DNA of 64,000 nt from Pollenia angustigena (lineage: Eukaryota > Arthropoda > Insecta > Diptera > Polleniidae), in NCBI GenBank assembly GCA_930367215.1, contig OV884059.1, positions 239,071,803 through 239,135,802 of the forward strand. Reading direction: 5' to 3'. Numbering within the stretch: position 1 is the first letter of the stretch; the number at the start of each line of letters is the position of its first letter. The position numbers were made by a program, and so were the translations under genes. The notes under the pieces were generated by a model. It searched no databases and was not told the DNA's origin. It saw only the letters and a list, made by a program, of their open reading frames with translations. Positions 11,080 through 24,073 of this stretch are shown piece by piece.

Positions 11080-11262
11080 AACACAGTTGAGTTGTAATTA
11101 CTTTTGATCACATGGACATCACATGGTTAACTCAAGTTCTCTCCTCATAAGGACCCAGAATATATATACTTTATAGGGTATTAGATCAATATTGTAGAAA
11201 TTACAAACGGAATGACAAACTTGTATATACCCTTTTCCACCTGAGGTGAAGGGTATAAAAAT
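11080..11262 (-). mobile_element. DINE-like (Helentron) fragment
   Basis: The block shares the GGACCCAGAATATATATACTT and ATTACAAACGGAATGAC segments with the element at 24797-25275. It ends GGTGAAGGGTATAAAAA, which on the minus strand is the TTTTTATACCCTTCACC start typical of DINE-1/INE-1-like elements. A stem-forming CACCTGAGGTG sits at the terminus. Confidence 0.65.
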
Positions 11263-11395
11263 ACTGTACTGTATAAAAAGTTTAAGATTTATGGCGCAAC
11301 TTTTATTAGAATATATTGCACCCCCTTCGAATATGACATGCACATGGGCGTTATAATTGTACACTTCGAAAATTTAACAATTATAAGTTTTACTA

Positions 11396-12220
11396 CACAG
11401 AAAAAAATACTCGGGATAAATCAAGTTTTTTATGATTACTTTTGAAAATCAATCCCGAAATTTCTTGAAATAAGTACAAAATTCTTAAATTAAGTAAAAA
11501 AAGATTAAACTTTACGTTGGTAATGCCACTCTGAGAGTAAAATTACAAGTTGGGGGCTTAAATCTCATCAAAGTTATTAGTCTCATCTCTCAGCATTGCA
11601 TTCTTTAATGCGTTCATACGTGTGTGTTTTTCAAAGTTTGCTGTAGATTAACAACAACAGAACAAGGAGAAAACCATATATTATTTTCATGTTTTACCCT
11701 CCGGCTTACGCCTGTATTAATTTTCCTAACACATTGAAAAAAGGTCTGGCCAAACTCATTTGTACCACAAAGGGCTAAAAAGTAAATTTGAACTCTTGCT
11801 TCTGTTTAGGTTTATATTTTTGGTTAAATATGTACATAAGATTTTTAAAGTAAAAACCATATCAGGCATGATCTGTAAGGTGCAAAACGGGTAAGTAAAT
11901 CAACCATAATATTTTTTTCTTTCTCATTTCTTTTTTTTGGTTTTCAAGTACGAATTCAGGATAAAATCAACTTTATAATACTTGAGTCAAGCGCATTTTA
12001 AGATTGATTCGCTCTTAGTTTTACTTAAATCAATCTCTTTTTCGGATTATTTTAAGTACGATTTTTGGATTGCATATGGATAATTCAAGTGTTTTGCGAT
12101 TGAAAATCCGTTCTTGAATCAATCTTTCTGTACTTGATTCAAGAAAATCCATACTCACCGTACTATTAATACCGCTTCGGATTGATTTAAGTACGGATGG
12201 ATTGATTTTTCTTTTGAGTG
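11396..12220 (+). mobile_element. TA-target element, second family, complete copy
   Basis: The 825-bp element begins CACAGAAAAAAATACTCGGG and ends GGATTGATTTTTCTTTTGAGTG, flanked by TA on both sides. Related copies lie at 232-382 (fragment) and, inverted, at 41701-42547. Interior motifs such as TACTTGA and AATCAATC recur. It encodes no transposase. Confidence 0.7.
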
Positions 12221-12222
12221 TA

Positions 12223-15022
12223 GAGTAAAGGGCTGTTTTATTACTTTATTTTTCTAGTAAAGTTTTTTATACATATTTTTATTTTTAAGTAATGAATACT
12301 TAATAAATTTGTAGCAATAGCTTTTATTATGCCATTGTTACTGTCTATCCATCAATCATGTAATTTTAATAGGCTTTGGATTGACTATTGAAATGAATAA
12401 ATAAATATAAAATAAAATAAATATGAAAACATACATGATTGTTGCAATCGTATGAAACTGATATTAAGGTGGATTTAATCATTATGTGGCTTTTGTAATG
12501 ATGAGAATGAGAAAGTGATTTTATTGTGTTCGGTTGTGATAGACTGCATTAATTATTATTTTTCCATTCGTTCGAGTTAATAAATAGAAATACTTTTTAA
12601 AAGTAAAATATTAACGAAATGAAAGACACTTTTTTGTTTGATTATTTCAATTCAAAAGGCTAAAGTATAGTTCTTAAAGGTGATCTGTAAAAATTACTTA
12701 AATAATAAGAATAAACGTATATAAAAGTGTCATATAATGCGGCATTAATGACTATATTGCGTGAATTTGTTAGACAACAAAATACAACATATCAAAAATT
12801 AATGATGATTATTAATAACTTTTTTAAGGCAATATATTGTGTATTTATGGAAATATGTAGTACTTAAGATTGTAGATATGGTTTTAATATACTCGACTAT
12901 CTTGCTGTTTAGTTTCATTTCAGCTAGACCTTTTTATTGTTCTGCATACACTTAAATAATCAAATCAATAACCTAAAAATTATCTAATAAAAACAAGGAA
13001 AAATAATTAAAGGTTTTTGTTATTTTTACTTTTTTTTTTTTAAATTAGGAAGCGCTTTAACTTAATATCAAACCTTTACGAATAACAATGATATTATAGT
13101 TGGTTGAGCCACAGAAGTCAGAATTTTCCAATCAATATCAATATTGCACCGATTCTTCTATCTTTTCGCAAAAGTTTGCAATAACATAGTAGACAATATG
13201 GGCATTTCCGTCAAAAGGTCCACCGTGACCGAAAATTTAAAAGTTATTAAAATTCTTTTACGATATTGTTATAGAGAAATATTTAGATTTTACTAATTTT
13301 ATAAATTTACTCATAAATTTGTTCACTTAGATGAACAATCAGACTGCAAAGTTGTGCAAACGTAATTTCTTATTTGTGAGAATGCTTTATTGTATGTTTT
13401 CTTTAATATTTATCTTTCTTTAAAGAGGTGATATTTGATAAAAATTATTCCAAAAAAAATTATCTTACATGGTCTGTAATCTAAGGAAGAGTTCGAAGAG
13501 AAATATGTTATTCGGATTAACGGTAAATTTTTATTTTATTTTAATCATTCTTCAGTTATATTACTACGGAAAAAAATTCACGTTCGAAATGTCACGTATC
13601 GACCCAGATTTTGGCTTAAAAAAAGAAAATACAGAAGATTTTGGAATCAAACCAATACAGTTTAATGTTACATTGCTACGTAAATTTCTGAAAGTAGTTT
13701 GACCAAAATATTGTGCCAGGTTTCGCTGAACTACGACTTTTTATACATGGGCACAAAAATTACTTCTGTTTTTTTCACGTTCGAACCCCTACTTCTTTTG
13801 CCATTATCTTTGACCTAGAATCGTGCCCTCCATAAACTTTAGCTTTTTTAGTGCTATAATATAAGGGAAGAGAGAACGTAAAAATATTTTCTGTTTAAAA
13901 TGTTATTGCATTTATATAATTGGTTATTTATAGACACAAAAAGCTTAATTTCGGAAAAAGCTTATTGTTTAATTCTGGGACAAGGGATATCCAAGATTAA
14001 AGGAAGGAAGCAGAATTTGACTTGCGAGCAAATGATTGAGGGAGGCTTATAGGGGTCCTAACCACCACTTAGCCTCCGGAAGAGGGAGAGAAGAGCCTAT
14101 TGGGGGAAGGTTTCGTGTGTGGGTAAAAAGAGACAGTGGCAGGAGGGGATTCCTGGAGACTCTATGTTATAATAAAAAGACGGCTACACTGGTTTGAATT
14201 CACAATACTTTCATAGGTATTTATTTAATACTTATTTTTAGACTTTACATGTTATGTATACTTAGCAAATTAGTAGATTCTTGAACGTTGATTAGGAGCC
14301 GAAGGATGACCATGTAGTTACAGCATCTTAGAGCCAACTCACCTCCGACCGAGTTAAGACTTAATTTTTTACCGCCAAACAAAGAAAACGCGGCGAATAT
14401 CAAACCGGTAGAAAAACGAGTAATAATTCACGATATACTGAACGATTCAGAGCCGAAAATGTAGAAAAAAAACTATAATTTTTTTTGTTTTAAAGAAGTA
14501 CTTTAAACACTTGTATTAAAGAAATTTTGGAGCGTTGCCAGCAGGACGGACTGACGATTATTTTTAGATCAATTCCGAGCCAATTGGTATACGAAAAGGT
14601 AAATTAATTCACTGCAATTAGTTTTATAAATGTGTCTTCTTTATTTTTATAAGTTGTTTTTACTGAAGCCCGATAGAACTTTCGAAGGTGTTAGCTACCA
14701 AACGATCTGTCATAATGCCGTAAATTTTTGACACTGATGATCAGTATAATCTGGCATATCATCATGAAGAGACTTACGCCTGTTACTTGACGTTTTCGAC
14801 TCTTTGGCAATTTTTTGGACAAGCTCAGTAATATATTGAATTTTCTGGTACTTACTTAGTTCCCAACTCCCACCAAAGCCCAGGGACACGCATCAATAAA
14901 GAAAACTTAAAAACTTATAGGCGACTTTGTAAGTTTTATGTCGTATGGGACATTTTTACAAATTACCCTACAAACATCACGTTTAGGAAAACACGCTGAT
15001 TGGCGCGGTTTCTACACTTCGT
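12223..15022. other. 2.8 kb without a recognised gene or element
   Basis: I see no terminal repeats or RNA genes. A 77-codon plus-strand reading frame at 13469-13702 starts with a basic stretch and a hydrophobic segment (about residues 13-33), but it resembles no family I know and its upstream region has no gene-like signal. It is left as unassigned. Confidence 0.4.
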
Positions 15023-16115
15023 GATATACGCAGGGTTTAAAAGCATCCATCAGCTGGCTGCTTTTTATTTTTGCTTTTGCCACTGCTTTTGAAATTTTTA
15101 ATTTTTTTCCAATAGCCAATGTTTTGTTTTTCGTTTGTGCAAAAAAGCAAATCTCCTATTTTGAATATTTTTATTTTCTGACAACTGCTTTTTTACCAGC
15201 CAGCGACAAAAATGGACAACCACATAAAAAGCAAAAGCTAAAAAAAATTATTTCGCCTTTTGCTTTTTTAATTTTTCCTGAAAGAAGAGCTAGTTAAAAA
15301 AGACAAACCAAAAAAAAAATCTAAAATTCAAAGAACAAAAATTCTTCTCTGGCTGGTAATAACAAAAAGCCGCTGAAGTGTGTGTTAAAAGCAGTCTGAG
15401 CAGAGCTATTAGCTCTGCAAAAAGGCAGATTACAACGAAAAAATACTGATCAGTGCACAAGCAACATGGTTTTTTTCATGGTGGTGAGGAAAAATAAATT
15501 TTTGCCTTTCTTCAGTAATGTTGTTGTTGCTCGACAGTTTGCATGACTATAGCACGAAATGTGTGTGTATTTTGGTTTTTTTTTAATATTTTTAGTAAAG
15601 GCAACCAGCCAAAGTGTCAGTTGGATTTTTTATTGTATAGAAACAAAAACAAATTCTTGTTGTATTTGTTTTGCATGAAAAATATTACTTGTCTTCGTCG
15701 ATCTCCTATTTTGCGGCTATTAGCATGCAGTGGTTTTTGATTTGGCGGCTGTTTGACAGAATCTTTTTGTTTCATTCTCTTTCCTACATATTTTCTCCTA
15801 CAACAGAAAAGTTATTGCCGTTGCTTTTTGAGTTCCATCAAATATGAAATTTTTGCTATTGTTAAAAAAGCAATAGTTGGAAAAAGCAGTGTCCATTAAA
15901 AGGTTACTTTTCAAAAACAGTGTGTTTATTTTGCTGCTGCTTTTGAAAAGTTTTTTTTTTTTTTTTTGTCATTATTTTTTTTTTTATTGAATCTTCATAT
16001 ATTAAATATGAACTAACAATAATTAATCAAATCTTAACCTAATACGTTATTTTATCTCCTTCCAGTGCCAGACAAAATTTTCTTCATCACGGGTTATGTT
16101 CACTTTTATAGGTGT

Positions 16116-18685
16116 TTATCGCTCATCTAATTGAGTAAGTGCTGCAGTGTCTCTTCTTCTTAAGCGAGTGTGGCCGCCATGATTTAAAATATTTCGAGCT
16201 AGTGGATTTGGGTGTTGTTCAAGCCTTTTTAAATATTTTATTGCATATTTTGTAATCATAGATTTCACTAATGGCACATTGAGATCCTTATGAATGTTTG
16301 AGTTTTTAACATACCAGGGAGCTTTAAGATAGAGTTGTAAAGTAGAAGCTTGCAATCGAGACTAAGGACAGAATTTCTTCCAATAAGCCAATGAATTTGA
16401 ATGGCTTTTAGTTTCATTTGAGTTAATTTTGCCTCTATATGGCATTTCCACGTTAATCGCCGATCCAGATGTATACCGAGATATTTAACATGCGAATGTT
16501 GAGGAATTATTTGATTATTGATTGTAATAGGGGGGCAAGATTCCCGGCGCAAAGTGAATGTTATATGTACACATTTTTGCTCATTGACCATTATCCTCCA
16601 TTGTCTTAACCATATTTCTAGTTGAAATATATGATGCTGTAAGTAACGCGATGCTTCATAACGATTGTCGTGGACGCTTAGAAAAGCTGTATCGTCTGCA
16701 AATGTTGAAGTTTGTGTGTAGTTGCTTGTTGGCATGTCCGAAGTATAAATTAAGTATAATAGGGGGCCCAGGATGCTGCCTTGTGGGACTCCAGCGGCAA
16801 TGGGCTGAGGTGAACTTAAGAAATTTCCTTCTTTAATAATAAATTGACGACCGACTAAGTAGCTTTCTAGCAGCTTGTGTGTGTTTGCTGGTAAATTTTG
16901 CTTCAATTTGTGTAATAAGCCTTCATGCCAGACTTTGTCAAAAGCTTGCGAAACATCGATGAAGAGTGCTGAGCAATATTTCTTTTCTTCAAATGCTTTT
17001 CTTATGACATTTACTATTCGATGAGTCTGCTCGATTGTGCTGTGTTTTCTTCTAAATCCGAACTGATGGTTTGGAATACATCTATTTTCACTTAAAATTG
17101 GTGTTAATTTTGAAACTAATAATTTCTCAAACAGCTTTGACATATTTGATAATAAGCTAATAGGTCTATAAGACTCAACTTTTGTATGATCTTTACCTGG
17201 CTTTGGTATCATGGTAACTAAAGAAGCCTTCCATTTTTCAGGATAGTATTCAAGGCGTAAAATAGCATTAAAAATAAAAAGAATAATTTTCTTTGCTATG
17301 CGAGGTAGCTCCAAAAGCATTTTATTACTGATTTTATCAATACCAGGTGCCTTCTTAGTGTTTAAGTCACAAATAGCCTTTTCGATTTCTCTTATCTCAA
17401 ATCTGAGGGGAAAAGCTGCTCTAGCATCAACAGGTGGTAACTCGACCGCAATATTGTGAGATATATTTGGTGTAAATACGTTTTTCAAATGATTTACAAA
17501 CAAGTTTCCTTTTTCATTATCATTTCTTGCCCAACTACCATTCAAGTTTCTTAATGGTGGCTTAGATATAACTGGCCTTTTTAGATTTCTAGCTGCACGC
17601 CATAATGAGTAGTCAGATTGTGGAGTTGCATCAAGTTCCTTAAGATATTTTTCTAGAGAAGCCGTTTTCTGATTCTGTAGTAACTTTCTTAGCCTTTTTG
17701 TGCATTCTTTTAATAAAATCTTAAGTTGCGGGGATCTGTAAAGTTGCCACTCTCTTCGAACTCTCCTTTTTTCAGTCAAGAGCCGCTCGACATCTGAAGA
17801 ACATATTTTATTATTTTTAATTTTTTTGGGGGTAACGCTGGAGTGTTGAACAGCTAGTTTAAGATAACTGTCAAAGTTAACAAGAGAGAGATCCACATTC
17901 TCCGGTGTACTAAGCGGAATATTTTCTGTGCAATGGGCACTGAGAAATTTTTTATATTTTAACCAATTTATTTGTGTGGCTGGCGTCGCTAAGTAACCTG
18001 ACGGAAATACAATTCTATTTGGGTTCGATATAGTAACAATTGTAGGTGTGTGGTCGGATGATAATTCTAGGGAAGCTTCAACATGAATCGTTTCTGTGGG
18101 GATGTTTTTAACCACGCCAAAGTCGATAACATCTGGAATTTTTTGCTGATCAGTAGGCCAATATGTTGGTTGCCCGCTCGCGACCACATTTAAACCCATT
18201 TTAGAGATTGTGTTAAACAAAACACGACCTTTTGGTGTTATAAGTCGTGACCCCCAGAAGGTATGTTTAGCGTTATAATCGCCAGCGGCCAGAAAACAGG
18301 GTCCTAATGATTTATAATATTTATAATATTGGCCTTCTGATATGGAAAATCTAGGTGGAGAGTATAAAGAAGAAATTACTATGTTTCGATTTAGCTCCTC
18401 AACACAAATAGTCGTTGCTTGCAGATAGTCTTCACGGTGATCACACATAATGTAGTGTTTGACTCGAGTTTTTATTAAGATGGCAGAACCTCCACAAGCT
18501 CTATCTCGAGGGTCCTTGGTATCATATAGTATATAACCATTGATTTTAAACGTATTTCTTGAGGTCAAATGAGTTTCAGAAATCATCATGACATCAATTT
18601 GTTTATTTTTAAGAAAGTATTCTAATTCATTTTTATGTTGGCGGATGCCGTTTGCGTTCCAAAAACAAATTTTTAAACAGTTCAT
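16116..18685 (-). pseudogene. ORF2 (endonuclease-reverse transcriptase) of jockey-clade LINE, frameshifted
   Basis: An open frame of 805 residues starts at 18685. Residues 1-220 are an APE-type endonuclease: FWNANGI, SETHLT, GDYNAKHTFWG and SSDHTP carry the catalytic Asn, Glu, Asp and His positions. The reverse transcriptase spans about 440-730 with YRPISLL, DVSQAFDKVWH, GVPQGSILGPLLY and the catalytic FADD. The frame then shifts near 16320-16330, and the family's C-terminal PWYVKNSNIHKDLNVP and HPNPLA segment continues in another frame to a stop at 16116. Compared with jockey proteins about 40 residues between the two parts are missing, so a small deletion probably caused the shift. The product would lack its C-terminus. 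Confidence 0.87.
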
Positions 18686-18766
18686 GGTTTGTTAAGTACA
18701 GCTTGCAATAACATCGATTGCATTCTAAGCATTTCCTGCATCATATTACCCATTGTGTTCGTAAAA

Positions 18767-20200
18767 TTATTTACTGTTTGCACTAATGTTTCCATGGTTT
18801 TTTTCTAAACGACTTAAATTAGAAACCGGAGTTTCATCATTACTTGGCGAGGCACCTTGCATTGGCTGATGGTTTGATTTTAGGACGTTAGCGTAAGAGG
18901 TTCTGTTATTACTAGGCTGGGGGGCTTGAATTGCATTTGTGTTTACCTGATTTGCAACCTGCATTTGAGGGGTATTTGTTTTCGGTCCAACCGTCTGCTT
19001 GACAATATTATATACTGGACATCCTCTATAATTGGCAGTGTGATTACCGCCACAGTTGCTACATTTTTTTACGTTGGGGTCGGTTTTAGACTTATCGCAA
19101 GAAACTGTACCGTGTAGTTCACCACATACTACGCAGACAGGGGGTAAGTAGCAGTATGCCTTGGTATGGCCAAATTCTTGGCAGTTTAAGCACTGAACAG
19201 GTCCATTTTTTTTGTGCGGCTCTTCTATAGTTATTCTTCTGTAGAGAATATATTTTAAATTGTAAATAGGATGTGTTTCGTTTTTTTTAAGTTTTACGTC
19301 GCCGGGTTCAAACTCCACTCGAAAAAGTGGTTGGGGAATTTTTTCTCTATTTTTAATATTTACTACATGTTTTACCTTGAAGCCTTTTTCTTCTAGGAAT
19401 GTTTTAACCTCTTCTGGGTCCACACATGAGTCAATACCCTTAATCACTACCTGTAGACCTTTACTGCTTTTCAGTTGGTAGGTATAAAAGTTTTTTTTAA
19501 GCGTTTCAAAGTTGTTTACTATTTTGCGAAAATCATTCTCATTATTGACTTGTATTTTTGTCTCGTTTATACTTCCACGCTTTATAGCCGCTACGTAAAA
19601 CGAATTTTCACCTATCACCGATATCAAACTCTTTATGAGCTCATTTGAATTTTGCTCCCTTAGATATATCGGGGGAGGCTTGGATGGTTTAATGACGTTT
19701 GGTACTTCAGAGGATTCATCCTCCAGAATTGCAAAACGATTTTGAGTATTTATTTTATCAAAAGATGGTACTTTTGAGGCCGAAGCAACTGCTGCAGAGG
19801 TAGGGCTGCGTCCCCGTTTAAGCACTGTTATGTACCTGTCCATACCAACTTGTACTGTAGGCTTTTGACAACTTTTTACAGGGGGGTTTTCCATTGCATT
19901 TGTGTTTGAGTTCATGGTATCATTTCCCACTAAATTTGTTTTTGACGTCACGGCAATACTTGCTGGCCTGGCAACACTTGTCACCAAATCTTGTTGTAGT
20001 TTTTTTAATGAGTCACTATCCACCGTTTGTGTAAATACCGAGGGTGAGAGGGAACGTGTTCGAGTAATTGGCTTAGCCGTTAGGTAGTTAATATTGTTTT
20101 GTTTTGTTTTATTTATTTCTGCATTATTTTCATTTGCATTAACTAAAACGTAAACGTTTCTTTCATTTTGTCTTAGTGTTGTTTCACTGTTTGTACTCAT
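18767..20200 (-). CDS. ORF1 (Gag-like nucleic-acid-binding protein) of jockey-clade LINE
   Basis: The 477-residue reading frame is intact. Residues 1-180 are polar and low in structure. Residues about 235-330 match the layout of the PRE_C2HC/RRM-like domain of jockey ORF1, including the VVIKGIDSCVDPEEVK segment. Three CCHC-type knuckles follow at about 336-392 (CLNCQEFGHTKAYC, CVVCGELHGTVSC, CSNCGGNHTANYRGC). In this family ORF1 coats the element's RNA and forms cytoplasmic or nuclear RNP particles. The tail is Asn/Gln-rich. The first ATG precedes a continuous frame and no better start is visible. It lies upstream of ORF2 with an 80-bp gap, and reinitiation is the usual way ORF2 is made. Confidence 0.88.
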   Translation of the reverse strand: MSTNSETTLRQNERNVYVLVNANENNAEINKTKQNNINYLTAKPITRTRSLSPSVFTQTVDSDSLKKLQQDLVTSVARPASIAVTSKTNLVGNDTMNSNTNAMENPPVKSCQKPTVQVGMDRYITVLKRGRSPTSAAVASASKVPSFDKINTQNRFAILEDESSEVPNVIKPSKPPPIYLREQNSNELIKSLISVIGENSFYVAAIKRGSINETKIQVNNENDFRKIVNNFETLKKNFYTYQLKSSKGLQVVIKGIDSCVDPEEVKTFLEEKGFKVKHVVNIKNREKIPQPLFRVEFEPGDVKLKKNETHPIYNLKYILYRRITIEEPHKKNGPVQCLNCQEFGHTKAYCYLPPVCVVCGELHGTVSCDKSKTDPNVKKCSNCGGNHTANYRGCPVYNIVKQTVGPKTNTPQMQVANQVNTNAIQAPQPSNNRTSYANVLKSNHQPMQGASPSNDETPVSNLSRLEKNHGNISANSK

Positions 20201-20702
20201 GCAAAGAGTTGTTTTTGTTTTTCACCGTTTTGCTTTGCTTTAATATTTTTATTATTTATTGTATTTTACAACAACAAAAGAAAAAACCAGAATTTAAATG
20301 TTTTGTTCAGAATATGTTTACACATGTATGAACATTCATACGTACATACATATATATTTTTACTGTTTTATTTAATTTAATTTTATCGTTTTAAATTGTT
20401 CACTATTATGTTAAGTAATTTAAATAACAAAATATATTATTTTTTTTTTAAGCGTCCATTCGCTGCTTATATTTATGTATGTATTACAAAATCAAATGTG
20501 ATTAATTAATAGTTCAAATCGTATGCGGGGCTAAAAATACACGTCTGTATCACAACAAAGCACAAACCGAACTGAAAGTGTGGGCTTTTTTAGCAGTGGA
20601 ACTTGTCGGCTTTTTATTTTTGATTTTTTTTTTTAAAGGAAAAAGGCAAAATTTGGCTGCTTTTGCTAATATGGCGATAGCATTTTAAACCCTGGATATA
20701 CG

Positions 20703-22068
20703 ACTACCAATGCACGCAAAAGTAGTGAAAAAAGAGGGCGCTTCTTCAGGAAAAGCCGCGCTGACCGAAATTGGTTTCAAATGTTAATTAGGGCCTTAAT
20801 TTTCATAAAATTATTTATTTGATAAAATTTAATTTTTGTGATTTTTTATATAATTTTATAAAATAATTGATTTCACAACTTTTTTTTAACTTTTAAGTCC
20901 ATATTAAGTTATTTGTAATATGTTTCATTTAGACTTTAATATTTTCATTCCAATAATGAACTCTTCAATACCTTAACCTGCTTGCTAGTACTTATGGGAG
21001 CTTAAAGATTTTCATGCAAAGTTCATCAATCTTCGTTAGGTAAACAACTTCAGAGTGTCAAGCATTTGCAATTTTACGCACAAATAACGAATTGAAAACA
21101 AAAGAAAATATTTAAGTATTACATTTGTATTTAAATTTTACAAAAATCGCTACTTCAACGGTTATTGATTGAAATGAAAATAAACATATTTTATAAACAA
21201 AAAAAACAAGTAAGAATGCTATATTCGACTGAGGCGAATCTGCAATACCCTTCATGTAAAGTTTAGCAGCATCTTAGACCACTCACCCACTAACATACAC
21301 TATCAAACAGAATTAAATAAAAATAAAAATAAAATAAGTTGAGTACAATTTTTCTTTTACAATACATTTCTCTACTCAAGCGGCAAATCGTGTTTATATT
21401 TGTTATGTTTAAAAAAAGCAAAAGAAAAAAAAAACAACAATAAGGGATTTTAAGAGGAAATTTTTTGCATTTAACGTTCATGCACGTTCATGTTTACATA
21501 TAGAATTTTATTTTATATATTATTCACATTTTATCCCTGTTTGATTTTGTATTTAAATAGGATTACGCAAAGTATGTTAAAAAATAATTTTCTGCTCTTT
21601 ACTAAAAGTAAGTTCAAAAAAATAAAATTTTTCCAGTTTTTTTACTTCTTTTAAATGGAATATTTGTGTAGAAATATTTAAGCATCAAAGGATTATTTTA
21701 GGGGAACATAAAAGAAAGAAAAATATATGAAAAAAGAGCGATAATGTGCAAAAGTTTTAACAAATGGTATTGATATTATTGAAAAATCATGATATCAAAT
21801 AATGCACAAAAAGATTTTTTCTTTACAATAAATATTTAAGATTATGAAGATTTTCGTTGTTTCATTTTGCTTTTGTTTTATCTAAAATAGTAAGGGTAAT
21901 CACGATGGTCATTGTGCAAATTTGCGATTTGTAAAATTGAAGTGCATATTATGTATGATCGTAAGCATACCACTTTTATTTTTGTGCAAACGTGCTATTT
22001 TTCTTTAAATTTATTTTGGCAACACAAAAAACTTCTGGCAGCACTGTAAAAATATCTGCATTTGTTTA
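20703..22068. other. Unassigned, with a DINE-like end fragment at 21203-21290
   Basis: Most of this is AT-rich without recognised structure. At 21203-21290 an AACAAGTAAGAATGCTATAT start and an ATACCCTTCA-like stretch match the distal terminus of DINE-like elements. No genes are seen. Confidence 0.45.
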
Positions 22069-22074
22069 CAATTA

Positions 22075-22526
22075 AGCACTGCCGCGAATAACGTTGTAAA
22101 ATCCACTTTTTGCAAAATCAGTTTTTTTGGAAATTATCGTTAACATTACTCTCTTACATTGTTTAAACCTTAAATCACCAAAAATTATGCACCATAACGC
22201 CTTTAAAATGACATAAAAAAAGTCAACCAGTGGAAGAACATTGTAAGTTACTAAAAAAATTATACAATTTAATGGTTTTGTAAATTGGAATAACGTTTTA
22301 AAAGGCGCTTGCGTAGTGGAAAAACGTTTTAAATGGCATCGCCATTGTGGATATAAAACGTTTTTCCACAATTTTTTTTTTAAATTCAAATTTCTTGATA
22401 TTTTGCGTACAAGTTTTTATTATCATTAATTTTGATAATTAAAAAAAAAAAAATTTTTAAGACGTTTTTTTGCTCTCCTGAAAAATAATTATTTTGTCGG
22501 TTACAACATTATTCGCGGCTGTGCTT
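22075..22526. mobile_element. MITE with GCACTGCCGCGAATAA termini
   Basis: Inverted termini of about 25 bp (AGCACTGCCGCGAATAACG left; the inverse of AAGCACAGCCGCGAATAATG right) are flanked by CAATTA on both sides (22069-22074, 22527-22532). The interior carries several AACGTTTTAAA-like repeats and a self-complementary CATCGCCATTGTGG region. The superfamily is uncertain; a 6-bp duplication is not diagnostic. No transposase is present. Confidence 0.7.
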
Positions 22527-22532
22527 CAATTA

Positions 22533-23380
22533 TAGACAAACAAATTAAAATGTATTTTTTTCTTTTTAAATTATTTAAATTTAATTCTCTATTTTATATT
22601 AAAACCCACAAAAATGTTTAATTAATAAGTTTAATTTAAAAACCATATGGGGCTTAATATGTCAAATGATATTGTTAATATTTGTTTGCAACTGAGAAAA
22701 TATCGATGGTTTTCCTCTGCAACCACGTTACTCGTTTTTTTTTTCGATTTTTGGTTTTAAACGGAAAAGTAATCAGTAAGTACCGCCTTACAATTTTGCA
22801 ATTTTTTTTGGATTATAAAAGAATATATAGCAAAAAGTTTCAAATATTTAGAAAAAAAAAAGTATGTTGTCTCTCCTGAAAATCCGAAATCTGAAGATTT
22901 CGATATAAAGTATACTTTTTATTCGAACAACCCTCGCATAAAATTCCAAATGCTTTACACCGTAATACTGGTCTTAAGGCAATAATTTTATTTATGTGTG
23001 TATTGAATTTAAGGATTTGTAAACCGCAAAACACTTTATGAATATATTTTTTATTATAATTTTTATCTCTTTTATCTGTGTTTGTCGTTCTTTACTGTTA
23101 TATATATTTTTATGGCGCAAACAAAAACAAAAATATAAATACAAACGTGAAATCTGTTTAAAATGTTCGACACGTAAAATATATCACAAGGTAATTTGTT
23201 TTAATTTTCCACTTTAAATTTTTTTCTATAAACATTAACTTTTTTTTTTTTATTTACTATTTTCCAAAAAACTTGAAAAAATAATACAAAAAAATTTGAC
23301 AAGAATTCAGATCGGTTAAAAAATAACGTGCCGCTCGAGGGTTAAAATTCTTAACAACGAAATTAGGGGAAAATGGATAA
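22533..23380. other. No feature recognised
   Basis: This is AT-rich sequence with homopolymer runs. Short reading frames on both strands have no domain or gene-like context. Confidence 0.5.
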
Positions 23381-24073
23381 AAAAAACAAGTAAGAAAGTA
23401 TAGTCGGTCAAGCCCGACCATATGATACCCTACACCACAGTATTAAAAAACACATCATGCTTATATGTCCATATAAATATGGATTTATCTATGTTTATAA
23501 AACTTATTAAACTCGGGTTAAAAGTTTGTGAGGGGCAGAAATTGCCCCCTACCTCCCCTTGCGGTCCTATTTTTTTAAAACTGTACAGCTTATGTGTCTA
23601 TATAGATATGGATCTATCTATGTTTTGAATTTCATTAAAATCGGTTTGAGAGGCAGAAATTGGCCCTATCTCCCCTCGTGGTCCTATTTTTTTAAAAATA
23701 CATCCCTTTTGTGTCCATGAAGATATGGTTCTATGTTAGTTTTAAATTTTATTAAAATCGGTTTAATAGTTTCTGGAGGAAGAAATGTCCCCCTATCTTC
23801 CCTCGTGGTCTTACGATTTGGCCCTTGAGTCAATAAGAACCTATGTTCCAAATTTTATCAAATTATCTCCAAAATTGCGACCTGTAATTTGCGCACAAAG
23901 TTACATGGACAGCCAGCCAGCCAGCCGGATGGACATCGTTAGTTCGACTCAGAAAGTGATTCTGAGTCGATCGGTATACTTTAAGGTGGGTCTTGGACCA
24001 ATATTTTAAGGCGTTACATACATCAGCACAAATGCATAGTACCCTCTCCACTATTGTGGTGTGGGTATAAAAA
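23381..24073 (-). mobile_element. DINE-1/INE-1-like Helentron relic
   Basis: On the minus strand the element begins TTTTTATACCCACACCACAA with a hairpin (CCACAATAGTGG), passes a CAGCCAGCCAGCCGG microsatellite next to GGACATCGTTAGTTCGACTC, and ends TTACTTGTTTTTT. These features in this order are typical of DINE-1-like Helentrons. A second copy lies at 55096-55718. No coding capacity is expected or seen. Confidence 0.78.

Larger units (their letters stand above)
15949..20575 (-). mobile_element. jockey-clade non-LTR retrotransposon, nearly full length
   Basis: This minus-strand element has ORF1, an 80-bp spacer, ORF2, about 150 bp of 3' UTR and an A tail seen as a T run at about 15949-15967. 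The 5' end is placed near 20575 by the end of hAT-like sequence and is approximate. No target duplication could be fixed because the host is T-rich. The two-ORF layout with zinc knuckles in ORF1 and APE-type endonuclease plus reverse transcriptase in ORF2 is that of jockey. One deletion with frameshift near 16325 makes this copy defective. Confidence 0.85.
15031..20694. mobile_element. hAT-type element carrying an inserted LINE
   Basis: The ends CAGGGTTTAAAAGC and GCATTTTAAACCCTG are inverted repeats and the flanks are a perfect 8-bp duplication, GATATACG, at 15023-15030 and 20695-20702. A CAG-G start with 8-bp duplications is diagnostic of hAT. Without the LINE about 1 kb remains, rich in GCTTTTTGCTTTT-like runs, with no transposase, so it is a non-autonomous hAT. 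The clean duplication shows that the outer borders survived after the LINE inserted. Confidence 0.85.

Noticed and set aside
13469..13702. A 77-codon open frame with a hydrophobic N-terminal segment
   Set aside because: No family resemblance, no splice or promoter context, and a length expected by chance in AT-rich DNA.
22072..22389. A 105-codon minus-strand frame
   Set aside because: It lies almost entirely in a MITE with inverted termini and has no protein-like composition.
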